DNA of 64,000 nucleotides from Paracoccaceae bacterium (GCA_022843025.1 JALHOL010000007.1:304922-368921), one strand, 5' to 3'. Counted from the first letter of the stretch, positions 16,474 through 26,020 are shown. A program made the numbers and translations. The notes: generated by a model not told the origin, from the letters alone.

Positions 16474-17415
16474 CTACCGTTCACCGCGCCGATAGGGGTG
16501 CATCAATGCCTCCGGCACCCGTGCCCGCCGCGCCACAAGGATCAGAGCCACGATCGACAGCACATAGGGCGCCATCAGGAACAGCTGATACGGCACCCCC
16601 TCCACCACCGTCTGCAACCGCAACTGAAACGCGTCGAACAGCGCAAAGAGCAGCGCCCCGATCAAGGCCTTGCCCGGCCGCCAAGACGCAAAAACCACCA
16701 GCGCAATGCAGATCCACCCCCGCCCTTGCACCATGCCGGGGAAAAAGCTGTTAAAGGCCGCCGTCGTCAGGAACGCGCCGCCCAGCGCCATGATCCCCGA
16801 CCCCACCATCACCGCCCAGATGCGGATGCGCACCGGGTTCAATCCCTGCGCCTCAACCGCATGGGGGTTCTCCCCCGTCATCCGCAGCGCCAACCCCATC
16901 GGCGTGCGCGCCAGCATCCAGGCGATCAACGCCACAAGGATCAGCGCCACATAGGTGGGCGGCGTCTGGGTGAACAGCACCTCTCCCACAAAGGGAACGT
17001 CGGAAAGGATAGGCACGGGCCAGGGCTGGAACGGTTCAATTGTAGGCGGCAGATCACCCACCTCCACCCACAAGCGGTACAGATAATAGGACAGCGCCGA
17101 TGCAAACAGCGTGATCCCCAACCCCGACACATGCTGCGACAATCCCAGCGGCACCGTCAGCATCGCATGGAGCCAGCCCATCACCATCCCCGCCAGCACC
17201 GCCATCGCCAGCCCAGTCCAAAGATCACCGCACCAATACACCGTCAGCCAGCCGACCATGGCCCCCATGGTCATGATCCCCTCAATCCCCAAATTCAGCA
17301 CACCCGCCCGCTCACAGATCAGCGCCCCCAGCACGCCAAAGATCAGCGGCGTGGCGATCCGCAGCACCGCCGACCACAGGCTCGCCGTGGCCAGAATGTC
17401 AAAGGCCTCCATCAT
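16474..17415 (-). CDS. Nucleoside-type ABC transporter permease (NupQ/BmpB-like)
   Basis: Permease of 313 residues and last gene of the nucleobase-uptake operon. About eight to ten helices are seen, with the conserved I-C-E-R-A-G-V-L-N-L-G-I-E-G motif near 33-46, a hallmark of permeases that work with BMP-type binding proteins. The ATG at 17415 overlaps the preceding permease stop by four bases; a second ATG three bases on is equally possible. It forms a heterodimeric channel with the product of the gene upstream. Confidence 0.88.
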   Translation of the reverse strand: MMEAFDILATASLWSAVLRIATPLIFGVLGALICERAGVLNLGIEGIMTMGAMVGWLTVYWCGDLWTGLAMAVLAGMVMGWLHAMLTVPLGLSQHVSGLGITLFASALSYYLYRLWVEVGDLPPTIEPFQPWPVPILSDVPFVGEVLFTQTPPTYVALILVALIAWMLARTPMGLALRMTGENPHAVEAQGLNPVRIRIWAVMVGSGIMALGGAFLTTAAFNSFFPGMVQGRGWICIALVVFASWRPGKALIGALLFALFDAFQLRLQTVVEGVPYQLFLMAPYVLSIVALILVARRARVPEALMHPYRRGER

Positions 17416-18461
17416 CGCCGCACCCGATAGGTTGTGAAGAGCAGCGCCACCAGCATCGCCAAAAGCGCCACCGCCATGATCACATCCGCGATGAAAGAGG
17501 GCACGCCCGTCGCCCGGCTCATCGCATCTGCGCCGACAAACACCGTCGCCACAAAGACCGACGCCGCCACCACGCCCAGCGGATGCAGCGCCGCCAGCAT
17601 CGCCACCACGATCCCGGCATAGCCGAAACCCGGCGACAGGGTGGTGGTTACATATCCCACCGGCCCCAGCACCTCGATCGCGCCTGCCAGCCCCGCAAGG
17701 CCCCCCGACAACAGCGCCACCTTCACCAGCGTCGCCGTGATCGGCACCCCCGCAAAGGCCGCCGCACGCGGGTTCAACCCCGCCGCCCGCGTTTCCGCCC
17801 CGAACACCGTCCGCGCCTGCACCAGCCAGACCACCAGCACCACCACCACCGCCAGCACGATCCCCACATGCAACCGCGACCGGGGTACCAGATCGGGCAA
17901 CCGCAACCCCGCCGCCACCGGCACCGATTGCGGCCAGCCAAAGGCCATCGGGTCCTTCAACACCCCCTCCACCATCAGCCCCACGAACAACAGAACGATG
18001 AAATTCAGCAGCAGGGTCGTCACCACCTCATCCACCCCGAACCGCAGGCGCAGCACGGCAGGCACCAGCAACAGCACCGCCCCCGCCGCCATCCCCGCCA
18101 CCGCCAGCGCCGCCCAGGCCAAGGGCAAAGGCCAGCCCACCAGAGCCGAATGCCCCAGCGCCGCCGCCGCCAGGGCACCCATGTAGAACTGCCCTTCTCC
18201 CCCGATGTTCCACAGCCGCGCCCGGAACGCGACCGCCGCCGCCAACCCCGTCAGGATCAGGGGCGAGGCGCGGGTGAACGTCTCCGTCACGGCCAGCCGC
18301 GACCCGAACGCCCCCGTCAACATCTCACCATAGGCCACCCAAGGGCTCACCCCCGCCATTGCGATCAGCCCGGCGCACAGCACCAGCGCCGCCAGCACCG
18401 CCCCCAGCGGCGCCAGGATCAGCGCAGGCAGCGACACCTCCTCGCGCCGTTCAAACCGCAT
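17412..18461 (-). CDS. Nucleoside-type ABC transporter permease (NupP-like)
   Basis: Permease of 349 residues from the same family as its downstream neighbour. It has the conserved W-N-I-G-G-E-G-Q-F-Y-M-G block near 84-95 and an N-terminal hydrophobic extension typical of the P-type subunit. The start at 18461 overlaps the ATPase stop by eleven bases, so the two are co-translated. The substrate should be a nucleoside or nucleobase, judging from the linked cytosine-deaminase homologue. Confidence 0.88.
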   Translation of the reverse strand: MRFERREEVSLPALILAPLGAVLAALVLCAGLIAMAGVSPWVAYGEMLTGAFGSRLAVTETFTRASPLILTGLAAAVAFRARLWNIGGEGQFYMGALAAAALGHSALVGWPLPLAWAALAVAGMAAGAVLLLVPAVLRLRFGVDEVVTTLLLNFIVLLFVGLMVEGVLKDPMAFGWPQSVPVAAGLRLPDLVPRSRLHVGIVLAVVVVLVVWLVQARTVFGAETRAAGLNPRAAAFAGVPITATLVKVALLSGGLAGLAGAIEVLGPVGYVTTTLSPGFGYAGIVVAMLAALHPLGVVAASVFVATVFVGADAMSRATGVPSFIADVIMAVALLAMLVALLFTTYRVRR

Positions 18462-19968
18462 CGCGCGTCTCCCAGACCCCGGCCATCATCAACCCCAACC
18501 GCCGTGCATCCACCTCTTCGGCGGCAATCGGATCAGACAGCCGCCCCTTGGAAATGGCCTGCAAGCGGTCGGACAGGCCCACCGCCTCATCCAGATCTTC
18601 CGATATCAGCAGGATCGCCGCCCCCTCGGCCCGCGCCAGAAGCAGTTCCTGATGCACCGCCGCAATCGCCCCCTCATCCAGCCCCCGCGTCGGCTGGTTC
18701 GCCAACAAAAACCGCGGCCCCGCCGCCAGATTGCGCCCTAGGATCAGCTTCTGCATATTCCCGCCTGACAGCAGCCGCGTCCGCGTCGCAGGCCCCGCGC
18801 CCCGGATATCGAAACGCGCGATCAGCCCTGCCGCATGCGCCTCAGACGCCCGCTGCCGCACAAAACCCCATCGCGCAAAATCCCGCAGCCGCTCCAGCAC
18901 CGCGTTTTCCCATACGGTCAGATCGCCCACCACACCCTCGGCATGGCGATCCTCCGGCACCCGCCCGATGCCCAGCGCCACCGTCTCGCGCGGGGTGATC
19001 CGCGAAATGTCTCGCCCGTCAAAACGGATCGTCCCGGCATCCGGCCGCGCCAGCCCGGAAAGCACCCGCCCCAGCATGGCCTGCCCGTTGCCTGACACGC
19101 CCACGATGCCCAGTATTTCGCCCGACCGCACCTCGAACCGCACCCGGTCCAGTGCCATGCCACCGCCTTTGGAAACCGACAGCCCCTCTGCCACCACGAC
19201 CGGCGCGCCCACCTCATGCGCCGCCCGCTTGGGCCGCGCCACGGCACGCCCGACCATAAGTTCGGCCAGTTCCGCCTGCGTCGTCTCGGCTGTCGCGCGT
19301 TCGGCCACGACCTTGCCACCGCGCAGCACGACGACCCGGTCCGATGCCCCCATCACCTCGTGCAGCTTGTGGCTGATGAAGATGATCGACAACCCACCCT
19401 GCGCCATGCCGCGCAGGATAGTGAACAACTGCTCCGCCTCGGGCCGCGCCAGCACCGCCGTCGGCTCATCCAGGATCAGGATGCGCGCATCGCGGTAGAG
19501 CGCCTTCAGGATCTCCACCCGCTGACGCTCACCCACCGACAGGTCGCCCACCCGCGCCTGCGGGTCCACCGGCAGGCCAAATGTCGCGGACAGCGCCATC
19601 AGCTTGCGCACCGCCCCGTCACGGTCCGATCCCGGCTTCCACAGGGGTTCAGACCCGATGACGATATTCTCCAGAACGGTCAGGTTGCCCGCCAGCGTGA
19701 AATGCTGATGCACCATCCCCACGCCCGCCGCGATGGCCGCGCGCGGCTTGCCGGGCGGCAGGGGCCTGCCCTCCACCCGCACCTCGCCCGCATCCGCCGC
19801 ATAATGGCCGAACAGGATGTTCATCAGCGTTGTCTTGCCCGCGCCGTTTTCCCCCAGCAGCGCCAGCACCTCGCCCTTCCGCAGCGACAGCGTCACATCG
19901 TCATTCGCCACCAGCGCGCCGAACCGCTTGGTGATCCCGTCCAGTTCCAGCACCGGCCCTGCGCTCAT
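18451..19968 (-). CDS. Nucleoside-type ABC transporter ATPase, two domains (NupO-like)
   Basis: ATPase of 505 residues with two tandem nucleotide-binding domains. Domain 1 has Walker A G-E-N-G-A-G-K-T-T, signature L-S-V-G-E-R-Q-R and Walker B I-L-I-L-D-E-P. Domain 2 has a degenerate Walker A, G-V-S-G-N-G-Q, and signature L-S-G-G-N-M-Q-K, the pattern usual in sugar and nucleoside importers. Only one composite site is expected to hydrolyse ATP. Walker B of domain 2 reads F-L-L-A-N-Q-P-T, another usual change. It overlaps both neighbours. Confidence 0.9.
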   Translation of the reverse strand: MSAGPVLELDGITKRFGALVANDDVTLSLRKGEVLALLGENGAGKTTLMNILFGHYAADAGEVRVEGRPLPPGKPRAAIAAGVGMVHQHFTLAGNLTVLENIVIGSEPLWKPGSDRDGAVRKLMALSATFGLPVDPQARVGDLSVGERQRVEILKALYRDARILILDEPTAVLARPEAEQLFTILRGMAQGGLSIIFISHKLHEVMGASDRVVVLRGGKVVAERATAETTQAELAELMVGRAVARPKRAAHEVGAPVVVAEGLSVSKGGGMALDRVRFEVRSGEILGIVGVSGNGQAMLGRVLSGLARPDAGTIRFDGRDISRITPRETVALGIGRVPEDRHAEGVVGDLTVWENAVLERLRDFARWGFVRQRASEAHAAGLIARFDIRGAGPATRTRLLSGGNMQKLILGRNLAAGPRFLLANQPTRGLDEGAIAAVHQELLLARAEGAAILLISEDLDEAVGLSDRLQAISKGRLSDPIAAEEVDARRLGLMMAGVWETRDAV

Positions 19969-21263
19969 GGATGCCCCGCAATCGCATAAGGATAGGCCAC
20001 CACCGGGGCCACCGCCGCCAGCCGCGCGCCCAGCGCCAGCAGCGCCCGGTCACACCCGACGCGGCCCGCAATCTGCACCCCCACCGGAATGCCATCCCCG
20101 GCATAGGGGATCACCAGCGCCGGAAAGCCCGCCGCATTCGCCATCGCCGCACCGGGGGCCACCGCACCCATCTGCGCGAAATGCGCCGCAACATCGCGCG
20201 CCTGCATGTCAAAGGCCCCCACCTCCGGTACGCCCCGCGCCAGCACGGGCGAAATCACCACATCCACCCCCGCCATCCAAGCCTCCCATTCCGCCGTCAG
20301 CACCGCCATCTCGCGGCTCGCAGCGAACAAATCCGCTGCCCCCATCCCGCGGCCTTCCGCCAGCACTGCCGCCGCGATGGGCGTCAATTCTTCGCCCGGA
20401 ACCCCCAGAAAACCCATCCATTCCGCCAGCGATGCCGTCAGCACTGTCCGCGCCACCCTCTCCGCCCGCGCCGCCAGCGCCGCCGGAAAGGCCCGCTCTT
20501 CCACGCCCAGACCCAGACCTTCCGCCAACTGCGCCACCGCCCGCGCTGCCTCAGCCTGCCCCGGATCGCACCCCGCGGGGACCATCACCGCCACCCGCCC
20601 CGCCAAGAAGGCCCGATCCCCGGCCCAAGGCTCTGCCACCGCGTCAAAGGCCGCCGCCACGTCCCGAACCGACCGCGCCAGAACCAACTCGCTCGCCAAT
20701 CCCATCAGCCAGTTGCCCTGATCCGGCCCCATCGGCACCGCGCCGCGCGATGGCTTCAACCCCACCAGCCCACAACAGGCCGCAGGCATCCGGATCGACC
20801 CTGCCGCATCGGTCGCATGGGCAATCGCGACGATCCCCCCCGCCACCGCCGCCGCCGCCCCGCCCGATGATCCGCCGGGGGAAAGCCGCGCATCCCAAGG
20901 GTTCACCGCAGGGTCCGACGTCAGCGCCAGCCCGAATTCCGGCACCGTGGTCAACCCGAACGGCACCAACCCCGCCGCCCGGAACCGCGCAAACAGATCG
21001 CTGTCTGTCGCCTGATCCACCCGCCGCCTTGCCAGCGCGCTTGACCCCGCCACAGGCGACAACCCCGCCGCGCCTGACCCCAGATCCTTGCCCAGAAACG
21101 GCACGCCGCCAAACGGCCCCGGCACGAAGCCGCGCACCGCGTCAGGCTCCAGCCTTACCACCGCTCCGAGCCGATCCGCCGCCCCCACCGCAGCCGCAAA
21201 AACCTCGGGCGCGGAAACCGCACCCGAGGCTATCGCCGCCGCAAGAGACGTGGCGTCTTGCAA
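19965..21263 (-). CDS. Amidase (amidase-signature family)
   Basis: Hydrolase of 432 residues with the complete Ser-cisSer-Lys triad: Lys59 in F-L-G-K-D-L-G, the G-G-S-S-G-G loop with cis-Ser about 132, and nucleophile Ser156 in D-A-A-G-S-I-R-M-P-A. It should cleave a carboxamide or ureide in the cytoplasm. It is placed inside a nucleobase-uptake operon, 2 bp after the binding-protein gene and overlapping the ATPase gene by four bases. A role on a ring-opened or amide-linked derivative of the imported compound is therefore likely but unproven. Confidence 0.87.
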   Translation of the reverse strand: MQDATSLAAAIASGAVSAPEVFAAAVGAADRLGAVVRLEPDAVRGFVPGPFGGVPFLGKDLGSGAAGLSPVAGSSALARRRVDQATDSDLFARFRAAGLVPFGLTTVPEFGLALTSDPAVNPWDARLSPGGSSGGAAAAVAGGIVAIAHATDAAGSIRMPAACCGLVGLKPSRGAVPMGPDQGNWLMGLASELVLARSVRDVAAAFDAVAEPWAGDRAFLAGRVAVMVPAGCDPGQAEAARAVAQLAEGLGLGVEERAFPAALAARAERVARTVLTASLAEWMGFLGVPGEELTPIAAAVLAEGRGMGAADLFAASREMAVLTAEWEAWMAGVDVVISPVLARGVPEVGAFDMQARDVAAHFAQMGAVAPGAAMANAAGFPALVIPYAGDGIPVGVQIAGRVGCDRALLALGARLAAVAPVVAYPYAIAGHP

Positions 21264-21265
21264 GA

Positions 21266-22249
21266 TCAGGCAGGTTCGTTTGCGTCGATCGGCACCTCGA
21301 AGGTTCCCGCCGCAATGGCGGCCTTCTTCTCTTCCATCGCCGGGATCGCATCCGCAGGCACTTCCTCGGCCACGAAGATCAACTCGTTGCCGCCGTATTT
21401 CATGAAGGAATACTCGGTGTAATCCCGGCCCACCGGCTTGCCCGCCACCACATCGGCCACGATGGCCTCAATCGTCGGGCGATAGTTCCAGATGGCATTG
21501 GCAAACACCGTCCCCGGATAGCGCGGCGTGTAGTCGATCAGCGACCCGATCGCCTTCACCCCGCGCTCCTGCGCGCCATCGGCCGTGCCGATCCGCTCGC
21601 CGAACAGGATATCCGCCCCGCCGTCGATCTGGGCCACCGCGGCCTCCTTGGCCTTGGCCGGATCGAACCACGCGCCGATGAACCCGTTCAGGAACTTCGC
21701 CTCCGGGTTCACTTCCTTCACCCCCATGCGGAAGGCGTTGATCAGCAGGTTCACTTCCGGGATCGGATAGCCGCCAACAGACCCGAAGGTCCCCGTCGTC
21801 GACATCTTCCCTGCCAGCATCCCCGCCAGATAGGCCGCCTCGTGGTTGCGCGTGCCGAACACGCCGAAATTGTCGCCCTCTGCCGCGCCCGACGATCCCA
21901 TCAGGAAGGCCGTCTCGGGGTAATCCGCCGCCACGGCGCGGGCCTCCGCCTCCACGGCATAGCTTTCGCCCCAGATCAGCTTCGCACCACCTTCCGCATA
22001 TTCCCGCATCGCGCGGGGATAGTCGGTCGCGGCCACGCCTTCGGAAAACTCATACTCGATCAACCCATCCGCCGCCGCCGCCTGCATCGCGGCATGGATG
22101 CGCGAATTCCAGGCATTCTCCACGGGCGAGGCATGAACCCCCGCCACCTTGATCACGGTCTGGGCATTCACCCGGCGAATGTAAGCGGGCAGCGCCAGTG
22201 TGGCGGCAGCCCCCATCAGCAGCGTCCGGCGTGTGGTCGAAAAGGTCAT
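21266..22249 (-). CDS. BMP-family ABC transporter substrate-binding protein
   Basis: Binding protein of 327 residues. The N-terminus T-T-R-R-T-L-L-M-G followed by a hydrophobic core and V-N-A-Q is a signal peptide, possibly Tat-type. The mature part has BMP/PnrA features: the A-G-V-H-A start, I-W-G-E-S-Y-A-V, the G-T-R-N-H-E-A-A-Y-L-A-G block and D-I-L-F-G-E-R. There is no lipobox cysteine, so it is soluble in the periplasm, as usual for Gram-negative members. It lies between the deaminase and amidase genes, and 33 bp separate it from the former. The likely ligand is a nucleoside or nucleobase. Confidence 0.88.
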   Translation of the reverse strand: MTFSTTRRTLLMGAAATLALPAYIRRVNAQTVIKVAGVHASPVENAWNSRIHAAMQAAAADGLIEYEFSEGVAATDYPRAMREYAEGGAKLIWGESYAVEAEARAVAADYPETAFLMGSSGAAEGDNFGVFGTRNHEAAYLAGMLAGKMSTTGTFGSVGGYPIPEVNLLINAFRMGVKEVNPEAKFLNGFIGAWFDPAKAKEAAVAQIDGGADILFGERIGTADGAQERGVKAIGSLIDYTPRYPGTVFANAIWNYRPTIEAIVADVVAGKPVGRDYTEYSFMKYGGNELIFVAEEVPADAIPAMEEKKAAIAAGTFEVPIDANEPA

Positions 22250-22281
22250 GGCGTAACTCCCCGTTGATGTTGTTGTTGGTT

Positions 22282-23574
22282 TCAGTCTTCCGCAATCGGC
22301 GCGTAATCGGCGGGATCAATCCCCACCGGGCGCCCCGGCAAATCCAGCCGCGCCAGCCGTGGCGCGGTTTCCGCAATCACCCTGCCCGCCCGGATCACCG
22401 CGATCCGCGTGGCCTTCATCCGCACTGCCTCGATCGGGTCGCGCGCCTGCAACACCACCATCGTTGCAGGCCCGCCCACACGCAGCGTCGGGTCCGGCAG
22501 TCCCATCGCCAAATGACCGTTCACGGTCACGGATGTGAAACTCCACCCCATCGCCTCGCGCGATGTCATGGGGATGGCATGCACCCCCATATGCGCCACT
22601 TCCAGCATGTCGGCCGATCCCAGCGGATACCACGGGTCCATCGTGCAATCCTGCCCGAAGGCCACATTGACCCCCGCCGCCCGCAACTCCGGCACCCGCG
22701 TCATCCCGCGCCGCCGGGGATAAGTGTCCGACCGCCCCTGCAAGGTGATGTTGATCAGCGGATTGGGCACGATATGCAGCCCCGCCTCCGCAATCAGCGG
22801 GATCAGTTTCGACGCATAGTAATTGTCCATCGAATGCATCGACGTGCAGTGTGACCCCACCACCCGCCCCTGCAATCCCAACCGCACGGTTTCCGCCGCC
22901 AGCGTCTCGATATGCCGGCTCATCGGATCGTCGCTTTCGTCGCAATGCAGATCGACGGGCAACCCGCGCTCTGCTGCAATCTCGCACAGCCGCCGCACCG
23001 ACTCTGCCCCCGCCTGCATCGTGCGCTCGAAATGCGGGATGCCGCCCACCACATCCACGCCCATACCCAGCGCGCGGATCAGGTTCGCCTCTGCCGTCGG
23101 GTCGCGAAACAGCCCGTCCTGCGGGAAAGCCACCAGTTGCAGGTCAATATAGCCCGCAACCTCGCGCTTCACCTCCAGCAAAGCCTCCACAGCCGTCAGC
23201 CGGTCATCGCACACATCCACATGCGTCCGGATCGACAACAACCCCTGCGACACCGCCAGATCGCAGTATCGCAGCGCCCGTTCCTTCACCGCCTCGACCG
23301 TCAACAAGGGCTTTAACTCGCCCCACAGCGCGATCCCCTCCAGCAGCGTGCCGGATCGGTTCAGCCGGGGCAGGCCAAGGCTCAGCGTCGCATCCATGTG
23401 AAAATGCGGGTCGGCAAAAGGCGGCGCCACCAGCCGCCCGCCCGCCTCGATCACCCGGCCCGCCTCGGCCGCAATGTGCGGAGCGATCTCGACGATCCGC
23501 CCATCCTTTACCGCGATGTCGACAGCTGTTTTCCCATCGGCAAGACGCCCCGCCCTGACCAGCAGATCCAGCAT
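22282..23574 (-). CDS. Cytosine deaminase-like amidohydrolase
   Basis: Amidohydrolase of 430 residues, collinear with E. coli CodA with a constant offset of four residues. Metal ligands are H57, H59, H210, H242 and D309; the catalytic glutamate is E213 in H-C-D-E-S-D-D; the substrate glutamine is Q152 in A-F-P-Q-D-G. The motifs L-Q-G-R-S-D-T-Y-P-R-R-R-G and D-P-W-Y-P-L-G match CodA. The striking difference is Cys310 where CodA has Asp314, a residue facing the pyrimidine. The enzyme probably deaminates a cytosine-like ring, but the natural substrate may differ. The ATG at 23574 gives the CodA length. It is the first gene of the uptake operon. Confidence 0.85.
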   Translation of the reverse strand: MLDLLVRAGRLADGKTAVDIAVKDGRIVEIAPHIAAEAGRVIEAGGRLVAPPFADPHFHMDATLSLGLPRLNRSGTLLEGIALWGELKPLLTVEAVKERALRYCDLAVSQGLLSIRTHVDVCDDRLTAVEALLEVKREVAGYIDLQLVAFPQDGLFRDPTAEANLIRALGMGVDVVGGIPHFERTMQAGAESVRRLCEIAAERGLPVDLHCDESDDPMSRHIETLAAETVRLGLQGRVVGSHCTSMHSMDNYYASKLIPLIAEAGLHIVPNPLINITLQGRSDTYPRRRGMTRVPELRAAGVNVAFGQDCTMDPWYPLGSADMLEVAHMGVHAIPMTSREAMGWSFTSVTVNGHLAMGLPDPTLRVGGPATMVVLQARDPIEAVRMKATRIAVIRAGRVIAETAPRLARLDLPGRPVGIDPADYAPIAED

Positions 23575-23633
23575 GTCACCCCCGTTGGCTTGCCCTCCGG
23601 ACCATAGGGCCCCCAAGGCATTTGTCGCTTGCC

Positions 23634-23664
23634 TCAGGGTTAACAGGATTTACCCTTCGGTCAA
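23634..23664 (-). promoter_or_regulatory. Possible promoter of the deaminase-uptake operon
   Basis: On the minus strand TTGACC (23664-23659) is followed 16 bp later by TAACCC (23642-23637 region), 60-65 bp before the first ATG. The -35 match is good; the -10 is weak. Reported only as a candidate. Confidence 0.25.
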
Positions 23665-23755
23665 AAAATTTCTTCTGCCGGAATAATGGGCGCTTCCCGG
23701 CCTGCGCTGCCCTCGCGAAAGGCAGGCACGAATGGCCCCCCGGCGAATCCCCGCC

Positions 23756-25201
23756 CTATCGCGCCAGCGCCAGAATGCCCGCCACATCCAGATGCGCCTC
23801 CAGATGATCGGCCAATGCGTCCAGCGTCGCCTCTACCCCGGCCTCATAGCCCGTATCCGCCCCGATCACCCCCAGCCCCGCCAGCCAATCCCGCCGGAAC
23901 CCATCCGCCGCGAACAGACCGTGCAGATAGCTGCCCGCCACCCGCCCGTCGGCAGACACTGCCCCCTCATCCCGCCCACCGATCCGCGCGAAGGGCCGCG
24001 CGCAATCCGGCCCAGTTGTCACGCCCAGATGAATCTCATACCCCGCTACCGCCGCGCCGCTGCCCACATGCACACCGTCCACGAGCGCCAGCCGCTTTTC
24101 GCGCCCCAGCACCGTCTCCACATCCAGCAGGCCCAACCCCGGCACCGCGCCCGCCGCCCCTTCGATCCCATCCGGATCGGCCAACACCTGCCCGAGCATC
24201 TGATACCCCCCGCACAGGCCCAGCACCCGCCCACCCCGCCGCCGATGCGCAAACAGGTCAACGTCCCAACCCTGCCCCCGCAGAAAGGCCAGATCGGATG
24301 CCGTCGCCTTCGATCCGGGCAGGATCACCGCCGCCGCATCGCCGGGGATCACCTGCCCCGCGCGCAACATCACCAGATCCACCCCCGGCTCCACCTTCAG
24401 CGGATCAAGGTCGTCGAAATTGGCAATCCCCGGCAGGCACAGCACCACCACCTTCGCCCCCCCGCGATGCGGCCCGCCCACCAGACCCACCGCATCCTCG
24501 GCCGGCAACCGCCAGGCCTCGGGGAACCACGGCACCACCCCAAAGCCCTGCCACCCCGTCCGCGCCTCCAGCCAGCGATAGCCGTCATCAAACAGCGTCA
24601 CGTCCCCGCGAAAGCGGTTGATGATGAACCCCGCCACCATGGCCGCATCCCCCGCCTCCAGCACCGCCTGCGTCCCCACGATCTGCGCAATCACACCGCC
24701 CCGGTCGATATCCCCCACCAACAGCACCGGCACATCCGCCGCCACGGCAAAGCCCATATTGGCAATGTCGCCCGCCCGCAGGTTCACCTCGGCCGGGCTG
24801 CCCGCCCCTTCCACGATCACCAGATCATGCCCCGCCTTCAGCCGGGCAAAGCTCTCCATCACCCCCGCCATCAGGCGCGGCTTCAGCCCCGCATAATCGC
24901 GCGCCTCTGCCCGTGTCAGCCGCTTGCCCTGTAAGATCACCTGCGCGCCCGTCTCGCTTTCGGGTTTCAGCAACACCGGGTTCATGTCGGTGACCGGATC
25001 AATCCCCGCCGCCCGCGCCTGCAGGGCCTGCGCCCGCCCGATCTCGCCCCCGTCCACCGTCACGGCGGCATTGTTTGACATGTTCTGCGGCTTGAACGGC
25101 GCGACGCTCAGCCCCCGCCGCCGCGCCGCCCGGCACAGCCCCGCCACGATCAGCGATTTGCCGACATCTGACCCCGTGCCCTGCACCATCACCGCCCGCA
25201 T
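23756..25201 (-). CDS. cobQ: Cobyric acid synthase
   Basis: Amidotransferase of 481 residues that amidates four carboxylates of adenosyl-cobyrinate a,c-diamide in cobalamin synthesis. The N-terminal synthetase domain begins with P-loop G-T-G-S-D-V-G-K-S (8-16) and has F-K-P-Q-N-M-S-N-N. The C-terminal class-I glutaminase domain has the nucleophile in G-L-C-G-G-Y-Q-M-L and the histidine in S-Y-L-H-G-L-F. Full length for the family. No other cob genes are adjacent. I looked for a cobalamin riboswitch in the 162 bp upstream and saw none. Confidence 0.95.
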   Translation of the reverse strand: MRAVMVQGTGSDVGKSLIVAGLCRAARRRGLSVAPFKPQNMSNNAAVTVDGGEIGRAQALQARAAGIDPVTDMNPVLLKPESETGAQVILQGKRLTRAEARDYAGLKPRLMAGVMESFARLKAGHDLVIVEGAGSPAEVNLRAGDIANMGFAVAADVPVLLVGDIDRGGVIAQIVGTQAVLEAGDAAMVAGFIINRFRGDVTLFDDGYRWLEARTGWQGFGVVPWFPEAWRLPAEDAVGLVGGPHRGGAKVVVLCLPGIANFDDLDPLKVEPGVDLVMLRAGQVIPGDAAAVILPGSKATASDLAFLRGQGWDVDLFAHRRRGGRVLGLCGGYQMLGQVLADPDGIEGAAGAVPGLGLLDVETVLGREKRLALVDGVHVGSGAAVAGYEIHLGVTTGPDCARPFARIGGRDEGAVSADGRVAGSYLHGLFAADGFRRDWLAGLGVIGADTGYEAGVEATLDALADHLEAHLDVAGILALAR

Positions 25202-25308
25202 GTCCCGCTCCTCGCAAACAATGCCCCTTCATCGCAGGCCGGGGCGCAGGCCGAAAGCCCGGACGGGATCCTTGCCAAAAGGTGAACGGATTCTGCCGAC
25301 GCCGTTCG

Positions 25309-25355
25309 CTGCGTGCATACGCCTGTCTGCACAGCCGTCTGCACCACGCGCTGCA
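25309..25355. repeat. 47-bp interspersed repeat, copy C
   Basis: 46 of 47 positions are identical to the copy at 1444-1490, in the same orientation. It lies 9 bp beyond the stop of the minus-strand TetR gene and upstream of cobQ. Confidence 0.8.
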
Positions 25356-25363
25356 CAGGCTTT

Positions 25364-26020
25364 TCAGCCCCCCGCCAGCCGCCCCTCGGCCCCAAAATGG
25401 CGCGGAAAGAACGCCGCCGCACTTGCCCAGACCGTCGCCTGCGCCTCCTCACGGCTATAGGGATTCTGCATCGTCATCAGGTCCAGCCAGACCCCTTCTG
25501 TCGTCACTCGCAGCACCCGCGCAATCCGCACCGCATCACCCGAATAGCTGCCAAGCGCAACAAGGTCACTGCAAAGACCCTCCATAAGCCTTTGATATTC
25601 TTCATCGTTGGAGCCACAGCTTTCCTGATACATCGGGCGGCTCTGCGCCTCACCCCAGAACGCACACCACGCTGCCAGCCGATCCGCGGTGCAAATGGCC
25701 GGAGCAAAATCGGCGTCGATCAAGGCCGCGATCCGGTCCGCCGGATGCGGCCCCGCCACCGCCAACGCCGCCTGCCAATTGGCGCGATACTCCTCTGACA
25801 GGTGATCCAGCGTCGCAGCCAGAAGCTTGTCCTTTGATTCAAAATGGAAATTCGCCAACCCATGCGACAACCCCGCCCGCCTGGCCACCTCACCCAGCGT
25901 CGTCCGCGCGAAGCCGTTTTCCGCAATCACCGATATCGTCGCCTCGATCAACTGCAGCCGACGTTCCTCACGGCTCAACTTGCGGCGCGGCGCAGGAGTC
26001 GTCTCAGTTGCGGCCTCCAT
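25364..26020 (-). CDS. TetR-family repressor, BetI-like
   Basis: Regulator of 218 residues. The N-terminal helix-turn-helix reads T-T-L-G-E-V-A-R-R-A-G-L-S-H-G-L-A-N-F-H-F, and the ligand domain has R-L-A-A-W-C-A-F-W-G-E-A, close to the choline-sensing repressor BetI. The ATG at 26020 was chosen over one at 26026 because AAAGGA sits directly against the latter but eight bases from the former. It is divergent from the Rieske oxygenase gene across a palindromic operator, so it should repress the downstream island and itself. The inducer may be a quaternary amine or similar osmolyte; this is inferred from the BetI likeness. Confidence 0.85.
   Translation of the reverse strand: MEAATETTPAPRRKLSREERRLQLIEATISVIAENGFARTTLGEVARRAGLSHGLANFHFESKDKLLAATLDHLSEEYRANWQAALAVAGPHPADRIAALIDADFAPAICTADRLAAWCAFWGEAQSRPMYQESCGSNDEEYQRLMEGLCSDLVALGSYSGDAVRIARVLRVTTEGVWLDLMTMQNPYSREEAQATVWASAAAFFPRHFGAEGRLAGG

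Noticed and set aside
19817..22267. 816-codon plus-strand frame across the amidase and binding-protein genes
   Set aside because: Pro/Arg/Ala-rich low-complexity translation typical of the opposite strand of GC-rich genes; the minus-strand genes carry complete catalytic motifs.
25202..25363. Cobalamin riboswitch upstream of cobQ
   Set aside because: No B12-box-like conserved segment could be found in this short gap; it holds the interspersed repeat instead.
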